Shown piece by piece: positions 8,278 to 15,405 of a stretch of DNA of 64,000 nt. Source of the stretch: Aureimonas sp. AU4 (lineage in GTDB: Bacteria; Pseudomonadota; Alphaproteobacteria; Rhizobiales; Rhizobiaceae). The notes under the pieces were generated by a model. It saw only the letters and a list, made by a program, of their open reading frames with translations, was not told the DNA's origin and did no database searches. The position numbers and the translations under genes are program-made. The stretch covers positions 1 through 64,000 of the forward strand of contig NZ_BBWK01000039.1 in the NCBI RefSeq assembly GCF_001463765.1. The letters are read 5' to 3'. Each line of letters begins with the position of its first letter. The stretch's first letter is position 1.

Positions 8278-9285
8278 TCACCACTCCACGCCGATCTTGC
8301 CGAAGTGGCCGGCGCCTTCCTCGTAGCGGAAGGCGTCGGCGAGATCGTCGAGCGCGAAGCGGCGGTCGATCACCGGCCGCACGTTGTTCGCCTCCAGCGC
8401 CCTGACGAAGTCCTGCTGCTGCTGGCGGTTGCCCACGATCAGGCCCTGAAGCCGGGCCTGCTTGGTCATGAAGACCCCGGTCGGGATCTCGCCCGAGAAG
8501 CCGGTGAGGACGCCGATCAGGGAGATATGGCCCCCGATCCGCACAGCCTCGATGGACTGGGCGAGCGTTCCCGGCCCGCCGACCTCGACCACGTGGTCGA
8601 CGCCCGCCCCATCCGTCCAGTCACGGATGCGCCGGCCCCATTCGGGCTCGGCCTTGTAGTTCAGCGTGAACTCGGCGCCCATCGCCTTCGCCCGCTCCAG
8701 CTTCTCGTCGGACGAGGACGTGATCGCGACCCGCGCGCCGAACATCCGCGCGATCTGCAGCGCCCAGATCGACACGCCGCCGGTTCCCAGAAGGAGCACC
8801 GTGTCGCCCGCCTTGAGCGCGCCGTCGCCAACCAGCGCGCGCCAGGCGGTGAGGCCGGCGGTCGTGATCGCGGCGGCCTCCACCGCGTCGTAGCCCTTCG
8901 GCGCGCGGGTGAAGGCGGTGGCGGGCAGCACCACGGTTTCCTGCGCGAAGCCGTCGATGCCGTCGCCCGGCGTGCGCCGGAAGTCGCCGACGGTCGCCGG
9001 GCCCGCCTGCCAGTCCGGAAAGAAGCACGAGACCACCGTGTCGCCGGGCTTGAACTCCGTGACGCCCTCGCCGACGCTGTCCACCACGCCCGCCCCGTCG
9101 GCCAGGAGGACGCGCCCATCGTCCGCCTTCATCTGGCCCTTGGCGACCGACAGGTCGTGGTAGTTGATCGATCCCCCGTGGAGGGCCACGCGAATCTCGC
9201 CGCGTCCGGGCCGACCGGGATCGGGCCGGTCCTCGCGTTGAATGCGCTCGAGGCCGCCGGGGGCCCGCAACACCATCGCCTTCAT
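8278..9285 (-). CDS. Zinc-independent MDR alcohol dehydrogenase / quinone-oxidoreductase-like protein
   Basis: The 335-aa protein starts MKAMVLRAPGG and has the medium-chain dehydrogenase fold. An N-terminal GroES-like domain (SINYHDLSVAKGQM, GAGVVDSVGEGV) precedes a Rossmann domain with LLLGTGGVSIWALQIA near residue 170, and ends FGKIGVEW. The Cys/His zinc ligands of true alcohol dehydrogenases are missing at the usual place, so it should be a zinc-free NAD(P)H oxidoreductase. The frame extends upstream of 9285, but the extension is low-complexity. It converges on the DAK operon, so a shared pathway is not implied. Substrate unknown. Confidence 0.85.
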   Translation of the reverse strand: MKAMVLRAPGGLERIQREDRPDPGRPGRGEIRVALHGGSINYHDLSVAKGQMKADDGRVLLADGAGVVDSVGEGVTEFKPGDTVVSCFFPDWQAGPATVGDFRRTPGDGIDGFAQETVVLPATAFTRAPKGYDAVEAAAITTAGLTAWRALVGDGALKAGDTVLLLGTGGVSIWALQIARMFGARVAITSSSDEKLERAKAMGAEFTLNYKAEPEWGRRIRDWTDGAGVDHVVEVGGPGTLAQSIEAVRIGGHISLIGVLTGFSGEIPTGVFMTKQARLQGLIVGNRQQQQDFVRALEANNVRPVIDRRFALDDLADAFRYEEGAGHFGKIGVEW

Positions 9286-9639
9286 CTGATCGTTCCTGTC
9301 TGCCTGCGGCCCTTGGTGGGCCGGTTGCCTGCTGAGATATGGGCAGAGGCTCGGGCGTCCATGGCGATCGAGCCTGCGATGCCGACACGCTCTGTTGAGG
9401 CGGAGCGACCCTCGCAGGCCGAGGTGGTCCGTCCGCAAAGAGCATCCTGCATCAATGAAATTGGTGTCGGTGCTTCTACCGAAGGGTCGGACGCCACCTA
9501 TTTCGTGCGCGACCGATCGGTTGCCGGCGCCCCCGAAAGCCTTTGGGGGACGAGGCGGTTTCGGGCGGGAGCCGGCGCCCGCGACAACCGGGAACAAGCA
9601 GCCGGTTCACCTACACCTTCGCGAGGAGCGCGGCCTTTC
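9286..9639. other. Intergenic region without a supported gene
   Basis: This stretch separates two divergent genes and must hold both promoters. I found no convincing -35/-10 pair, strong hairpin or ORF with a ribosome site. A GCGAGGAGCG ribosome site for the next gene lies at its right end. Confidence 0.4.
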
Positions 9640-9870
9640 ATGACCACCACGATCCCGACCGACGACGTGCCCTTGCCTGCCTGCGCCCCGGTGATCCGGG
9701 CGGGCGCGAAGGCGGCGCGCGACGGCCAGCCGCGCACCGGCAACCCGCACGACCTCAACAGCGAGGACTGGATCAACTGGATGGACGGCTTCGACCACCA
9801 GACGGTCTGGACCGAGCACGGCCGGGGCGTTTACGACCCCTTCGCCGACGCGCCGGCCGATCCGCGTTGA
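9640..9870 (+). CDS. Small Rmf/CrpP-fold-like protein
   Basis: The 76-aa product starts at ATG 9640 behind GAGGAGCG. Its central part (RAGAKAARDGQPRTGNPHD, then W..WMDGFDH) has the spacing Gly-x2-Ala-x3-Gly-x4-Asn-Pro...Trp-x3-Gly. This is typical of the Rmf/CrpP fold of ribosome-modulation-factor relatives. The similarity is a pattern match, not a demonstrated homology. Its TGA overlaps the TTG of the next gene and that gene overlaps a PAS-LuxR regulator, so all three look co-translated. A stationary-phase or ribosome-linked role is inference. Confidence 0.6.
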   Translation: MTTTIPTDDVPLPACAPVIRAGAKAARDGQPRTGNPHDLNSEDWINWMDGFDHQTVWTEHGRGVYDPFADAPADPR

Positions 9871-10142
9871 TCGATGGCCGGACCTGCCGGGCGGCCCGCG
9901 GCTTTCTCGCCTGGACCGCGCGTTACCTGTCGTCCCGCTCGGGCGTGCCGATCTCGCGCATCTTCGAGTTCGAGCGGGACCGGCCGATCGAGGAGGGCTA
10001 CCGGCAAAGCCTCGAGGCGACCTTCCTGCGCCACGGCGTGGCGGTGACCGGCGACGGTCGCCAGACCACGGGCATCCGGGCGCTCCGCCTTCCCGAGCCG
10101 GCCGACGCCGCGATCGCGGCGGAGGTCCTTCCCGAACCATGA
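9867..10142 (+). CDS. Small helix-turn-helix protein (TTG start)
   Basis: The 91-residue frame begins at TTG 9867, which overlaps the upstream stop (TTGA). It contains CRAARGFLAWTARYLSSRSG followed by ISRIFEFERDRPIEEGYRQS. This resembles the short single-domain XRE-like regulators common in Rhizobiales, in which CRAARGLLGWSQ-type sequences open the helix-turn-helix. No ATG or GTG occurs in frame nearby. Its own stop overlaps the ATG of the PAS-LuxR gene (ATGA). Coupling on both sides argues that it is real despite the weak start. Confidence 0.65.
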   Translation: MIDGRTCRAARGFLAWTARYLSSRSGVPISRIFEFERDRPIEEGYRQSLEATFLRHGVAVTGDGRQTTGIRALRLPEPADAAIAAEVLPEP

Positions 10143-11677
10143 TGTCGACCCCGCACCACGGAGCCAGGTCCATGGCCGACAGACTCGCCGCACAGACGGT
10201 CGAGCGTCAGCAGCTTCAGCAGATCATCGCCGGCCTGACCGAGGGCGTGATCCTGATCGACCCGGACCAGACGATCGCCTGGGCGAACCGGGCGGCGCTG
10301 GTGATGCACGGCGCGCGCGAGGTGTCAGACCTCGGCCGCGACGTCGACGAGTATCGCCGCCGCTACCAGCTTCGTTACCGCAACCACCACGCGGTCGACG
10401 AGGGCGCCTATCCGGCCGACCGGGTGGTGGCGGGGGAGATGTTCACAGACGTCGTGGTGGAGGTGGCGCGCGCGGGTGCGGCCGAGCCGGAGTGGGTGCA
10501 TCGCGTGCGCTCGCTCGTGCTCACCGACGGGGAAGGGCAGCCGGACTGCCTGGTCCTGATCGTGACGGACGCCACCGACGAGATGCAGGCGATCGAGCGC
10601 TTCGAGCGTGCGTTCAACGCCAACCCGGCACCGGCCCTCATCTGCCGCATCTCGGACCTGCGCTTCATCCGCGTGAACCAGGGCTTCCTCGACATGACGG
10701 GCTACGCGCGCGAGGCGGTGATCGGCCGCTCGGTCTACGACCTCGACGTGATGGCGGGCGCCGACAAGCGCGAGGTCGGCAAGGCGCGTCTTGCCGCTTG
10801 GGAGACCGTGCCGCAGATGGAGGCCTCTCTCCCGCTGCCGGGTGGCGAGACCAAGCTCGTGATCGCCGCCGGACAGCCCATCGAGATGGGCGACGAGCGC
10901 TGCATGCTCTTCACCTTCGCCGACCTCGAGCCGCGACGGAAGGCCGAGACCGCGCTTCGCAACAGCGAGGAGAAGTTCGCCAAGACCTTCCGCCTCGCCC
11001 CCGTGCCCATGAAGATCTCGACGCTGGACGGCTTCCGCATCCTCGACGTCAACGAGGCCTTCCTGAAGGAGACGGGCTGGTCGATCGAGGAGGTCGTCGG
11101 CCGCTCCACCGCCGAGATCGAGCTTTGGGACACGGCCGCCACGCGGCGGCGGCAGGAGCGCGAGCTCGTCGAGACGGGCGGCTTCCGGGGCTACGAGGCG
11201 AAGCTGAAGAAGAAGGACGGCACGACCGCCGACTGCCTCGTCTCGGCCGAGACCGTGCGGATCGGCGGCGAGGTCTGCGTGCTCGACGTCTTCCAGGACA
11301 TCACGGTGCGCAAGACGTCGGAGCTCGAGCTCGTCAAGGCGATCGAGGAGGCGCTGGCCGACACGTCCTGGCTGAGCCGCAGCGTCATGGAAAAGCTTGC
11401 CAACATGCGCTCGCCCCAACCCGAGGGCCAGGGACGCTCCAGCCTGGTCGATCTGACCGCCAAGGAACGGCAGGTCCTTGGCCTCGTGTCGCAGGGGCTC
11501 GACGATACCGAGATCGCCGAGAAGCTCTTCCTGTCGCGCAACACGGTGCGCAACCACGTGCAGCGCATCTACGCCAAGATCGGCGTCCACCGGCGCAGCG
11601 AGGCCATCGTCTGGGCGCGTGAGCGCGGCATCGTAGGCGCCGAGGCGGAACGGCGCGGACCCGCGCGCAAGCGGTGA
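10139..11677 (+). CDS. Multi-PAS LuxR-type transcriptional regulator
   Basis: The 512-aa protein has three PAS-like domains at about residues 15-130, 155-270 and 275-395 (ALICRISDLRFIRVNQGFLDM, FRILDVNEAFLKETGW). A LuxR/GerE DNA-binding domain follows at 437-487 (LTAKERQVLGLVSQGL, SRNTVRNHVQRIYAKIGV). It has neither a histidine kinase nor a receiver domain, so it probably senses directly through PAS and binds DNA. The first ATG overlaps the preceding stop; a second ATG follows immediately. It ends a three-gene overlapping operon. The ligand or redox signal is unknown. Confidence 0.88.
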   Translation: MMSTPHHGARSMADRLAAQTVERQQLQQIIAGLTEGVILIDPDQTIAWANRAALVMHGAREVSDLGRDVDEYRRRYQLRYRNHHAVDEGAYPADRVVAGEMFTDVVVEVARAGAAEPEWVHRVRSLVLTDGEGQPDCLVLIVTDATDEMQAIERFERAFNANPAPALICRISDLRFIRVNQGFLDMTGYAREAVIGRSVYDLDVMAGADKREVGKARLAAWETVPQMEASLPLPGGETKLVIAAGQPIEMGDERCMLFTFADLEPRRKAETALRNSEEKFAKTFRLAPVPMKISTLDGFRILDVNEAFLKETGWSIEEVVGRSTAEIELWDTAATRRRQERELVETGGFRGYEAKLKKKDGTTADCLVSAETVRIGGEVCVLDVFQDITVRKTSELELVKAIEEALADTSWLSRSVMEKLANMRSPQPEGQGRSSLVDLTAKERQVLGLVSQGLDDTEIAEKLFLSRNTVRNHVQRIYAKIGVHRRSEAIVWARERGIVGAEAERRGPARKR

Positions 11678-11848
11678 CAAGATCAGGGCGGGCGAGGGTT
11701 TATCGCGAGAAAGAAACGCGTGCGTCATACGCACTGATGCACCCGGCTCTTCGGAACCGGCTGCCGCGCCCCAGATCATCGGGTATGCAGGAAGGCCCGC
11801 CCGTCATGGTGCCGGGCCCGTCGACCGAGAGAAACCAGGGAGATCGAC

Positions 11849-12031
11849 ATGGACAAGGATCGCATCGAGGGCGCCAGGAAGCAGGTCGTCGGCTCCGTCA
11901 AGGAGGCGCTCGGCAAGGTGACGGGCAACAACCGCGTGGAGGCCGAGGGCGCCGCCGAGAAGACCGCCGGCAAGCTCCAGGGCAAGGCCGGCGAGGCCAA
12001 GGACGCGGTGCGCGACACGTTCAAGCGCTGA
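11849..12031 (+). CDS. CsbD-family stress protein
   Basis: The 60-aa, highly charged protein matches CsbD proteins in length and composition: MDKDRIEGARKQVVGSVKEA, a TGNNRVEAEG centre and a KDAVRDTF end. CsbD proteins are small and abundant under general stress in many bacteria; their molecular function is unknown. A GGGAGATCGAC ribosome site precedes the ATG. It opens a run of small co-directional genes that all look stress-related. Confidence 0.9.
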   Translation: MDKDRIEGARKQVVGSVKEALGKVTGNNRVEAEGAAEKTAGKLQGKAGEAKDAVRDTFKR

Positions 12032-12062
12032 TGGTCGAAGGCTATACGGCCGGAGCATCGAG

Positions 12063-12269
12063 ATGCTGAACCTCTTTCGCAAGGACGGCGAGCTCGTCTC
12101 GCTCTGCGCCGTGCCGGACGGCGGCGCCCTGCCGCACTTTCTGCACGGAGCGGGCTGGGCGTTCGCCGGCAAGGTCGCCGACATCGCGGAGCAGCTGCCC
12201 GCGGCCGAGCGCGCGACCTTCCGGGAGGTGCTGCGCGAGACCGGCTACTACGTCTTCGTCGCCGCCTGA
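12063..12269 (+). CDS. Hypothetical small protein
   Basis: The 68-aa product (MLNLFRKDGELVSLCAVPDG, ending YYVFVAA) has no family I recognise. A GAGCATCGAG sequence precedes the ATG. It lies 31 bp after csbD on the same strand. Its acidic and hydrophobic mixture suggests a compact soluble fold. The position among stress genes is the only hint of function. Confidence 0.6.
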   Translation: MLNLFRKDGELVSLCAVPDGGALPHFLHGAGWAFAGKVADIAEQLPAAERATFREVLRETGYYVFVAA

Positions 12270-12352
12270 CCCACAGGCCGCGGAGCTGCGGCAATCTCTA
12301 AACAAGGGGACGTCGCGCCGGAAGGGGGGACCGGCGTCCGAAGGGAGGACAC

Positions 12353-12538
12353 ATGCAGGAGCCGAGCGACGGCGATCTGACGCCGATCGTGCGGGAGCGG
12401 GCCTACTTCCTGTGGGAGGAAGCCGGGCGTCCCTACGGCCGCGAGTTCGAGTTCTGGGCGCGCGCCTCCGGCGAGATCGAGACCGACCGGCGCGCGGCGG
12501 CGGAGCGCCATCAGGCCGGGCGAAGCGTCGCGCGCTAG
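12353..12538 (+). CDS. DUF2934-family small protein
   Basis: The 61-aa protein contains IVRERAYFLWEEAGRPYGRE followed by FEFWARAS. This is the recognisable DUF2934 pattern (IRxRAYxLWExxGxPxGxxxxxW). The ATG follows GGGAGGACAC. DUF2934 proteins are short, of unknown function and common near stress genes in alphaproteobacteria. A strong hairpin lies 65 bp after its stop. Confidence 0.85.
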   Translation: MQEPSDGDLTPIVRERAYFLWEEAGRPYGREFEFWARASGEIETDRRAAAERHQAGRSVAR

Positions 12539-12602
12539 CGCCCCGCCCGCCACCCCCCCCCATTCCGCGCGCCGGAGTTCATGCGTCGAGGGCGCGGAGA
12601 GG

Positions 12603-12638
12603 AGAGGCCGCAGGACCGCCGTGGGTCCTGCGGCCTCT
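12603..12638. terminator. Perfect 15-bp hairpin, likely terminator
   Basis: AGAGGCCGCAGGACC (12603-12617) pairs perfectly with 12624-12638 around a GCCGTG loop. The sequence TTGCGCTT follows. It closes the run of small stress genes and precedes a separate membrane-protein gene. Confidence 0.7.
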
Positions 12639-12689
12639 TGCGCTTATCGGGGGCAGGGCAATCTTGGTTCGCGAGGCAAGGAAGAGAGC

Positions 12690-13166
12690 ATGCGAGCATT
12701 CGATGTCCTGACGCGGATCGCCTTCGGGGTGGCGAGCGCGGTCCTGATGATCCTGGCCTGCGCCCTGATCGTCTATGCCGGCTCGGGCGTGTGGGAGAGC
12801 CTGCGCGTGCCCGACCGCAGCCTCGGGGCGACCGCACTCGAGGCGGTCGGCTACACCGTGATCGCGATCGCCGTGTTCGACGTCGGCAAGTACCTTCTGG
12901 AGGAGGAGGCGATCCGGGGGCGCGAGATGCGCAATGCGGGCGAGGCGAGGCGCAGCCTGACGAAGTTCATCTCCACCATCATCATCGCCGTGCTCCTGGA
13001 GGCGCTCGTCACCGTGTTCGAGGCCGGCAAGGAGGATCCGCGCCTGATGATCTACCCGACCATGCTGCTCGTGTCGGGCTGTCTCCTGATCGTCGGGCTG
13101 GGCGTCTACCAGCGCCTCAGCATCAGCGCCGAGACCAAGGTCCGCGACCCGGAGGAAGAGGAGTAG
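12690..13166 (+). CDS. Four-helix integral membrane protein of unknown function
   Basis: The start is placed at ATG 12690 behind AGGAAGAGAGC, giving 158 aa. Hydrophobic segments lie at about residues 8-30, 48-68, 90-110 and 125-145. The linker carrying LLEEEAIRGREMRNAGEA is strongly charged, and the tail is acidic (DPEEEE). I do not recognise the family. It follows a terminator, so it probably has its own promoter. Confidence 0.75.
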   Translation: MRAFDVLTRIAFGVASAVLMILACALIVYAGSGVWESLRVPDRSLGATALEAVGYTVIAIAVFDVGKYLLEEEAIRGREMRNAGEARRSLTKFISTIIIAVLLEALVTVFEAGKEDPRLMIYPTMLLVSGCLLIVGLGVYQRLSISAETKVRDPEEEE

Positions 13167-13245
13167 TTCGAAGGTGGCGCGTTGACGGGGCCTTGTCCGC
13201 CGTATCGCAAGGCGTTCGAAACCTCCGCGTGCCAGAACCGGGCGC

Positions 13246-13629
13246 ATGAACGAGCGATTGGCTGCGGCGAAGTCCTGGGCGAAGCGGATCAAGCGCGACG
13301 TCGTGGCCCTCTGGGTCGCGGCGCGCGATCCGCGCACGCCGGTGCTCGCCAAGATCGTCGCGGGATCGGTCGCCGCCTACGCCCTGTCGCCCGTCGATCT
13401 CATCCCGGATGTCATCCCGGTTCTCGGCCTTCTGGACGATCTCCTGATCGTGCCGTTCGGTATCCTCCTGGCCGTGCGCCTCGTCCCCGGACCCCTCATG
13501 GCGGAGTTCCGGGCCGAAGCCCTGCGGCGCGAGGCGCGACCGAGGAGCCGAGCGGGCCTCGCCGCGATCGTTCTGATCTGGGCCGCCGCCGCGATCGGCA
13601 CGGCGTGGTTTCTCCTTCGCGACGGCTGA
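13246..13629 (+). CDS. YkvA-family (DUF1232) membrane protein
   Basis: The 127-aa protein contains the DUF1232 core AAYALSPVDLIPDVIPVLGL followed by LDDLLIVPFGI. This pattern defines the YkvA family. A second hydrophobic helix near the C-terminus (AAIVLIWAAAAIG) suggests membrane anchoring. Function is unknown; family members are widespread and often sit near stress genes. The ATG at 13246 was chosen because the amphipathic N-terminus MNERLAAAKSW matches family members. Confidence 0.88.
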   Translation: MNERLAAAKSWAKRIKRDVVALWVAARDPRTPVLAKIVAGSVAAYALSPVDLIPDVIPVLGLLDDLLIVPFGILLAVRLVPGPLMAEFRAEALRREARPRSRAGLAAIVLIWAAAAIGTAWFLLRDG

Positions 13630-13731
13630 TCGATCCGGCGGCCGGGGGCTTGCGGGCAAAAGCTGACGCGCTTCCTATATGAAGGGTCACAGGATCCGGA
13701 ATCCGGAACCGCTTGCCGCGAGGAGGGCACC

Positions 13732-14211
13732 ATGAGCGTAGCCTTCGTGAAGGAGCCGAACGAGGACCAGGTGGAGGCGCTGCCCGAGCGCGATCTCGGC
13801 ACCGACCCCAACTTCGTGACGGCCCATGGACTGGAGCTACTCGACCAGGCGATCGCCGCCGGCGAAGCCGCGCTCGAAAAGGCGCGCGCCTCGGACGACA
13901 AGATCGCGATGGCGATGCTGAACCGCGACCTGCGCTACTGGCGCGCGCGCCGTTCCACAGCCCAGCTCGCCACGCCCGATCCCGACGGCGAGACGGTCCA
14001 GTTCGGGCACGACGTCACGCTGCGCCGGGCGGGGGGCGCGATCCAGCACTACCGCATCGTCGGCATCGACGAGGCCGACCCCGCCAAGGGCCTCATCTCC
14101 TACCTCTCGCCGCTGGCGCGCCAACTCATCGGCAAGGAGGAGGGCGACCGGTTCCGGATCGGTCCCGCCGAGGCCGAGATCGTGCGGATCGGGCAGGCCG
14201 CGAAGGTCTGA
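13732..14211 (+). CDS. GreA/GreB-family transcription elongation factor-like protein
   Basis: The 159-aa protein ends with a GreA/GreB C-terminal FKBP-like domain at about residues 85-155 (VTLRRAGGAIQHYRIVGIDE, ISYLSPLARQLIGKEEGD). The N-terminal part (residues 30-75) is helical and could form a short coiled coil. Gre factors insert a coiled coil into the RNA polymerase secondary channel to rescue backtracked complexes. This divergent paralogue may instead have a stress-related role. A GAGGAGGGCACC ribosome site precedes the ATG and an 11-bp hairpin follows the stop. Confidence 0.8.
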   Translation: MSVAFVKEPNEDQVEALPERDLGTDPNFVTAHGLELLDQAIAAGEAALEKARASDDKIAMAMLNRDLRYWRARRSTAQLATPDPDGETVQFGHDVTLRRAGGAIQHYRIVGIDEADPAKGLISYLSPLARQLIGKEEGDRFRIGPAEAEIVRIGQAAKV

Positions 14212-14213
14212 TA

Positions 14214-14242
14214 CCCGCCGTCGCCAAACCTGCGACGGCGGG
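14214..14242 (+). terminator. Hairpin after the GreA-like gene
   Basis: A perfect 11-bp stem (14214-14224 with 14232-14242) encloses CAAACCT and begins three bases after the stop. No T-tract follows. It is a likely intrinsic or processing terminator. Confidence 0.55.
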
Positions 14243-14359
14243 GCGTCGCGCTGCGGTCGGATCGCTCTTCGGGAGCATGCGGCTCGACACGTCGCGCCCT
14301 TTCCTAATAATGGAAGGCGGCTAACCAATGCGGCGGCCGTGGCATTCCAGGAACATCTC

Positions 14360-15118
14360 ATGAAACCTGTGAACGACAACGCTCAAGGCCTGCTGGCGCT
14401 TCGCCTGTCGGCCCATCTGCCGTTCGGCCGCAGCGAGCACGAACTCCTGTCCGGCCTTCCCTGGCGGATGGAGGAGATGTCCGCGCGGCACACGTTCATC
14501 CGGGAAGGCGACACGCCGAAGCATTCCTGCCTGATCGTGCGGGGCATCGTCGTGCGCACGCAGTACACCGCCGACGGCCAGCGCCAGATCCTGTCGGTTC
14601 ACATTCCCGGCGACATGCCGGACCTGCAGAGCCTGCATATCCGGCGCATGGATCACGACATCGAGACCGTGAGCGCGGCGCGCATCGCCTTTGTCGGGCA
14701 CGACGACCTGCGGCGCCTGTGCGACGCTTCCGCTCCTATGGCCGCCGCCCTCTGGCGCGAGAGCCTCATCGACGCGGCTCTCTTTCGCGCGGCGATCTTC
14801 CGCAACGCCCAGCTCGGCGCCGAGGCGCGCCTTGCCCACTTCCTGTGCGAGATGCAGATGCGCCACGGCGCCGTCGAGCTCGTGGGCGAGGACGGCTTCG
14901 AGTTCCCCATGTCGCAGGAGCTGATCGGCGAGGTCCTGGGCCTCACCGTCGTCAGCATCAACAAGGCGGCGCAGGCCCTGCGCGCCCAGCACCTCATCCG
15001 CATGGAAAAGGGTCGCGTCGTCGTCCTGGACTGGGACGGGCTGGTGCGCTTCGGCGAGTTCGACGGCTCGTTCCTTCATATGGAACAGCAGCAGCGCCCC
15101 CTCGCGGCCGCAGGCTGA
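14360..15118 (+). CDS. Crp/Fnr-family transcriptional regulator
   Basis: The start is taken at ATG 14360 behind AGGAA, giving 252 aa; a GTG seven codons upstream is less likely. Residues about 25-125 form a cyclic-nucleotide-binding-like beta barrel (HTFIREGDTPKHSCLIVRGI). A winged helix lies near residues 160-225 (PMSQELIGEVLGLTVVSINK). There is no Fnr-type Cys cluster, so it probably does not carry an iron-sulfur centre. It resembles the rhizobial Crp/Fnr regulators that often sit beside stress genes. The second such regulator (46413-47126) shares the same layout. Its signal is unknown. Confidence 0.88.
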   Translation: MKPVNDNAQGLLALRLSAHLPFGRSEHELLSGLPWRMEEMSARHTFIREGDTPKHSCLIVRGIVVRTQYTADGQRQILSVHIPGDMPDLQSLHIRRMDHDIETVSAARIAFVGHDDLRRLCDASAPMAAALWRESLIDAALFRAAIFRNAQLGAEARLAHFLCEMQMRHGAVELVGEDGFEFPMSQELIGEVLGLTVVSINKAAQALRAQHLIRMEKGRVVVLDWDGLVRFGEFDGSFLHMEQQQRPLAAAG

Positions 15119-15152
15119 CGGCGGGCGGACTTCGCCGGATGCGCGGTGCGTC

Positions 15153-15317
15153 TCAGGCTGTCCTGGCGAGGGGCGCTACGATCTCCCGCTCCTCGTCCGC
15201 ATCCTCGTCCAGAAGCTGGTACATCGCCAGCAGGGAGACGCAGCCGGAAAGCTCCAGCGCGTCCCCGGCGTCGATGCGCCCGCCTTCGTAATCCTCCACG
15301 ATCTCGCGCAGGGTCAT
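15153..15317 (-). CDS. Small acidic hypothetical protein (54 aa)
   Basis: I read an ATG at 15317 preceded by GGAGTTGATCGC, giving MTLREIVEDYEGGRIDAGDA, then LELSGCVSLLAMYQLL, then an acidic DEDADEE stretch. The frame, ribosome site and codon use look genuine. The pattern resembles small rhizobial hypothetical proteins I have seen, but I cannot name a family. It lies downstream of the iron-permease gene on the same strand, beyond an inverted repeat. Confidence 0.6.
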   Translation of the reverse strand: MTLREIVEDYEGGRIDAGDALELSGCVSLLAMYQLLDEDADEEREIVAPLARTA

Positions 15318-15332
15318 GCGATCAACTCCATC

Positions 15333-15357
15333 TCTCGTCTCAACGCGTTGAACGAGA
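15333..15357. promoter_or_regulatory. Imperfect 25-bp inverted repeat between the permease and the small ORF
   Basis: TCTCGTCTCAACG (15333-15345) is the reverse complement of CGTTGAACGAGA (15346-15357) apart from one extra base. It lies 16-40 bases upstream of the small gene's ATG and about 50 bases after the iron-permease stop. It could be an operator or a terminator; no T-tract follows on either strand. Confidence 0.4.
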
Positions 15358-15405
15358 CAAAGATGGCGATACGATCATATGGCGCGATATAATTCATGGT
15401 CGCCG

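Noticed and set aside
11755-11785. GGAAC as an EcfG-type stress promoter before csbD
   Set aside because: The CGTT -10 element does not occur at the required 16-17 base spacing; the same failure applies near 31330 and 13701.
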